From Gammaproteobacteria bacterium (GTDB lineage: Bacteria > Pseudomonadota > Gammaproteobacteria > Arenicellales > JAHEKD01), in contig JAHEKD010000039.1 in NCBI GenBank assembly GCA_024638545.1, positions 1-10,257 of the forward strand: a stretch of 10,257 nt of DNA, given 5' to 3'. The notes beneath the pieces were generated by a model. The model was not told the origin of the DNA, searched no databases, and was given only the letters and a program-made list of their open reading frames with translations. Numbering within the stretch: the first letter of the stretch is position 1; the number at the start of each line of letters is the position of its first letter. Below are positions 8,098 to 10,257 of the stretch, piece by piece. Position numbers and translations under genes: made by a program.

Positions 8098-8153
8098 TAC
8101 ATTCCACGCCGCCAAAAGGAGACTTCACCCTGGCATGATATCACTCCGTACAC
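8090..8153 (-). promoter_or_regulatory. Candidate antiterminator pairing of the btuB leader
   Basis: The leader RNA segment GUGUACGG (8153-8146) can pair over eight consecutive positions with CCGUGCAC (8097-8090), with one G-U pair. The latter contains the complete 5' arm of the terminator stem, so the two structures exclude each other. This is inferred from pairing by eye, without energy calculation. A further long-range pair, CGCCGC (8165-8160) with GCGGCG (8112-8107), would enclose the antiterminator strand and might compete or help. Confidence 0.45.
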
Positions 8154-8170
8154 ACCTGAGCGGCGAGTAT

Positions 8171-8313
8171 CTCGGCAGGTCTCCTGACTTACGATGCTGG
8201 TGCGACTTTGCCTTCCCAGTTACCCAGTGGCATGTAAAAGTTGCACAATCGACTACAGTTGCGGGGACAGTTTCGGAATTTCACCGTATTCCCTATTAAT
8301 CTTTCGAACCGAG
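8171..8313 (-). promoter_or_regulatory. Cobalamin riboswitch (AdoCbl type)
   Basis: The minus strand carries the conserved cobalamin-riboswitch landmarks in order. P1 5' strand CTCGG (8313-8309) is followed by AGGGAATACGGTGAAATTCC, CTGTCCCCGCAACTGTAG, GCCACTGGGTAACTGGGAAGG, and the B12 box GTCAGGAGACCTGCC (8188-8174). The element closes with the P1 3' strand CCGAG (8175-8171), complementary to the first. The element binds adenosylcobalamin-type ligands and represses the downstream gene when vitamin is plentiful. It lies 135 bases upstream of the btuB start, with a terminator in between, so control is most likely by transcription attenuation. The boundaries are set from the P1 pairing and could extend by about ten bases on either side. 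Confidence 0.93.
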
Positions 8314-8322
8314 CTTGGGCCA

Positions 8323-8351
8323 AGAGTAACTAAAATTCACATTATTTGCAA
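8323..8351 (-). promoter_or_regulatory. Possible promoter of the riboswitch-btuB transcript
   Basis: On the minus strand TTGCAA (8351-8346) and TACTCT (8328-8323) are separated by exactly 17 bp. The start point would be near 8316, just before the first riboswitch helix. The -10 box is poor, so this is only a positional candidate. Confidence 0.25.
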
Positions 8352-8554
8352 TCCACAGGCATCATAAGACTTGGACCCTATTTTCGCCTGGCGTCTAAAA
8401 ATCTTAATATTTCAAAAATAATGCTTATTTCTTTAAACTGCCTTTGTTTGATTTAGTATTGCTTTTTTGGAGCATATCGCCAAGCTGTACAGGGACTTCC
8501 AGCGTCTTCCAGCTACATTCTAGTGATTCGATCGGCATTACCAATTTCCGTGGT
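8352..8554. other. AT-rich intergenic stretch upstream of the riboswitch
   Basis: No gene is supported here. The segment is AT-rich around 8385-8460. It contains a pseudo-palindrome TTTTCGCCTGGCGTCTAAAA near 8382-8401 and a short tandem CTTCCAGC-gt-CTTCCAGC near 8497-8514. A plus-strand frame that crosses this stretch into the repeat copy has no coding character. Confidence 0.5.
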
Positions 8555-8660
8555 CTAGCCCGCACTTCTCACCACCCTACTACTGCGACGGTCCCTTGCC
8601 ACGCCCTGTGGGCATTTTACTCGGTCAGGGTCCTCGACATAGTGTCAACTATGCCTGCGG
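8555..8660. repeat. One-ended copy of the MITE, inverted relative to 5873-5978
   Basis: These 106 bases match the reverse complement of 5873-5978 at 102 positions. The copy contains one terminal repeat (ctagcccgcacttctcacc, 8555-8573), and similarity stops abruptly at 8660. The other half of the element (the equivalent of 5758-5872) is absent, so this is a truncated copy or a separately mobilised end. Its internal end overlaps the last codons of the IclR gene. A hairpin catagt-gtca-actatg (8638-8653) is conserved in structure but not in sequence with the other copy. It could act as a transcript-end structure for the IclR gene, but it has no T run. Confidence 0.82.
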
Positions 8661-9491
8661 TTTAAGGCCACCCAGACTGTTAGTGATACGATTTGCAGCC
8701 TTCATCACGGCAATTCCGAGTTCGGCCATGCGCAAATCTGAAATACGAACTTTCGGACCGGATATTGATATGGCTGCACAAGCCGCTGCCTGTTCATCAT
8801 AAATCGGGGCAGCTAAACACCGCAGCCCTATCGCATGTTCTTCATCATCGGCTGCGTAACCTCGTTGTCTGCTCTTTTGAATTTCTGATTCAAGTTGAGC
8901 TGTAGAGGAAATGGTATTAGCGGTGATTTTTTTCAGCCCCTTTTTTTTTAATATCTGCTGAGTATGCCTTTTAGAGAACGTGGACAGCATGGCCTTACCC
9001 GCACCGGATGCATGAATCGGCGCCCGGCCGCCCAATTTTACTATCATGCGCATCATTTCATAGGATTCTATCTGGCTGATGTAGACAATTTCTCCTTCAT
9101 CCACGATAGATAGATTGACCGTCTCTCCACTGGTCTCCATCAGCTCAAACATGATTGGTCGTGATATTGTTACCAGATCCCTTCTGTTCAGGAATGCGAT
9201 CCCGACCTCAAAGGACCTAACGCCGATAAACCAAAGACCAAGTTCCTGATTCTGGTAAACATATCCAAGTCTCTCGAAGGTATACAAGAGCCGGTGGATG
9301 GTTGCTAATGAAAAACCGAGCTGCATCGACAGTTCGCTCAAAGTCAGTCCATTGCCTGACTGGGCCAGGCGCTCAAGTATCAGCATCGCTTTTGACAATG
9401 TTTTATTCATCCTGGAGCTGGCACCTGACTTTGATTTTGAGGGCCGACCTGCTCGGCGGTTATTTTTTGAAATTTCCACTGGCTCTTGCAC
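8649..9491 (-). CDS. IclR-family transcriptional regulator (possible BhcR)
   Basis: A 280-residue regulator. Residues 11-20 (NRRAGRPSKS) form a basic, AT-hook-like tail. From M28 a winged helix-turn-helix follows (TLSKAMLILERLAQ, LTLSELSMQLGFSLATIHRL, FERLGYVYQ). The C-terminal effector domain shows the IclR landmarks GRAPIHASGAGKAMLS and RGYAADDEEHAIGLRCLAAP. The start is GTG 9491 with a poor ribosome site; ATG 9410 (M28) would remove the basic tail but keep the HTH. The last three codons (P-Q-A) and the TAG stop come from the repeat copy at 8555-8660. The gene is divergent from a glyoxylate-linked aminotransferase, the same arrangement as bhcR and bhcA of the beta-hydroxyaspartate cycle, where BhcR responds to glyoxylate. 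That specific role is inferred. Confidence 0.88.
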   Translation of the reverse strand: MQEPVEISKNNRRAGRPSKSKSGASSRMNKTLSKAMLILERLAQSGNGLTLSELSMQLGFSLATIHRLLYTFERLGYVYQNQELGLWFIGVRSFEVGIAFLNRRDLVTISRPIMFELMETSGETVNLSIVDEGEIVYISQIESYEMMRMIVKLGGRAPIHASGAGKAMLSTFSKRHTQQILKKKGLKKITANTISSTAQLESEIQKSRQRGYAADDEEHAIGLRCLAAPIYDEQAAACAAISISGPKVRISDLRMAELGIAVMKAANRITNSLGGLKPQA

Positions 9492-9672
9492 CTTTGATTC
9501 ATGCAGCTGTACTTCAAATATATCACTGATTATAATGTTAATGAAATATAATTTTATATATATTATTCATATATTTATCACACTATTTAATCTGTTATGA
9601 AAATTATTTTTATTTTTAATGAAATTAATATATACTCTATCTACCGATAATACTCAATCCTGGCAGGTATCC
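9492..9672. promoter_or_regulatory. Divergent AT-rich control region between the IclR regulator and the aminotransferase
   Basis: This 181-bp region is far more AT-rich than the flanking genes. The motif TTAATGAAAT occurs twice in direct orientation (9538-9547 and 9616-9625), with a related TTATGAAAAT near 9595. An imperfect inverted pair ATGAA...TTCAT spans 9541-9570. Candidate -10 boxes for the aminotransferase are TATACT (9631-9636) and GATAAT (9646-9651), neither with a good -35. The region presumably carries both promoters and the IclR operator, but no site can be fixed with confidence. Confidence 0.45.
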
Positions 9673-10257
9673 ATGTCAACTCAAAATCCGATTTTTATTC
9701 CCGGGCCCACCAACATTCCTGATCGAATACGACGCGCTATTGATGTACAGACCCAGGACCACCGTGCGCCTGACTTTGTGGAATTCTTCAAGCCTACATT
9801 TACAGCGCTTAAAAAAATACTGAAAACCAGCTCCGGAACGGTGTTTATATTTCCCTCAACAGGTACTGGAGGGTGGGAAGCCGCCATTACAAATACGCTC
9901 TCACCCAATGACAAAATCCTCATCGCTCGTTATGGCCAATTTTCACACCGCTGGATTGACCTGTGTGTGCGCCATAAACTTGATGTGACCATCATTGAAG
10001 AGGAGTGGGGAAATGGCGCACCGGCAGAAAAATTCCGTATAGCTCTTGAAGCCGATAAGTCTCACCAGATTAAAGCACTGCTGGTTACTCACAACGAAAC
10101 GGCGACAGGTGTGAAGAGTGATATCGCTGCAATCCGCGAAGTGCTTGACGAGGCCGGGCATCCCGCAATGCTGTATGTTGATGGTGTAAGTTCGATAGCG
10201 TCAATGGATTTCAAGATGGATGAGTGGGAAGTTGACATTGCCATCACCGGATCACAA
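9673..10257 (+). CDS. Class V glyoxylate-linked aminotransferase, BhcA/SgaA-like (5' part)
   Basis: These are the first 195 residues of a PLP-dependent class V aminotransferase of the alanine/serine/aspartate-glyoxylate group, about half of the usual 390-400. The start ATG 9673 has AGG at 9665-9667, five bases upstream. Visible motifs are FIPGPTNIP at the N-terminus, FPSTGTGGWEAAITNTLSP, GQFSHRWIDLC, THNETATGVKSDIAAIRE and LYVDGVSSIASMDFKMDEW. The window stops after ITGSQ, immediately before the position of the PLP-binding lysine in this family (GSQK). Such enzymes transfer an amino group to glyoxylate, making glycine. The phrases TGGWEAAITNTLSP and ATGVKSDIAA look to me closer to aspartate-glyoxylate aminotransferase (BhcA) than to serine-glyoxylate aminotransferase (SgaA), and the divergent IclR gene agrees. 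This distinction is from memory and remains open. Confidence 0.85.
   Translation, partial: MSTQNPIFIPGPTNIPDRIRRAIDVQTQDHRAPDFVEFFKPTFTALKKILKTSSGTVFIFPSTGTGGWEAAITNTLSPNDKILIARYGQFSHRWIDLCVRHKLDVTIIEEEWGNGAPAEKFRIALEADKSHQIKALLVTHNETATGVKSDIAAIREVLDEAGHPAMLYVDGVSSIASMDFKMDEWEVDIAITGSQ

Noticed and set aside
8037..8153. N-terminal extension of btuB to 8153
   Set aside because: The added 39 codons lie on the terminator and antiterminator of the leader. A good signal peptide and ribosome site mark ATG 8036 instead.
1..10257. CRISPR arrays, tRNA or rRNA genes
   Set aside because: No regularly spaced direct repeats, cloverleaf-like sequences or conserved rRNA segments were seen on either strand.

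Overview
The window looks like a chromosomal stretch of a gammaproteobacterium, probably a free-living or marine sulfur-oxidising or methyl/C2-metabolising type. This rests on three things: a SoeABC-type membrane-bound sulfite dehydrogenase, a Gram-negative TonB-dependent vitamin B12 uptake locus under a cobalamin riboswitch, and moderate GC with AT-rich intergenic DNA. The placement is inferred from gene content only; there is no rRNA or tRNA gene in the window.

Left part (1-2923, + strand): the 3' end of a molybdopterin oxidoreductase catalytic subunit (soeA-like), a four-cluster ferredoxin subunit (soeB) and a DmsC-type membrane anchor (soeC). soeB and soeC overlap by one base. soeA and soeB are separated by about 100 bp that contain a promoter-like sequence.

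Middle part (3028-8351, - strand): a B12 uptake locus read right to left. A possible promoter is followed by a cobalamin riboswitch (8171-8313), an expression platform with an intrinsic terminator (8062-8097) and a candidate antiterminator, and then btuB (outer-membrane receptor). After a 0.5 kb gap come btuF (periplasmic binding protein), btuC (permease) and btuD (ATPase). The gap between btuB and btuF holds a 221-bp miniature transposable element (5758-5978) with 19-bp terminal inverted repeats. One end of the same element (106 bp) occurs again, inverted, at 8555-8660, so the whole riboswitch-btuB unit lies between inverted repeats. The two copies differ at only four positions. Two of these form a compensatory base-pair change in a hairpin, and one of those two creates the stop codon of the neighbouring IclR gene.

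Right part (8649-10257): an IclR-family regulator (- strand) is divergent from the first half of a class V, glyoxylate-linked aminotransferase (+ strand), across a 181-bp very AT-rich region. This pairing resembles the bhcR/bhcA pair of the beta-hydroxyaspartate cycle for glyoxylate assimilation, but serine-glyoxylate aminotransferase is the main alternative, and the cycle's other genes would lie beyond the window.

The genes are mostly of known families. The least ordinary features are the mobile-repeat architecture around btuB and its interaction with the IclR 3' end.
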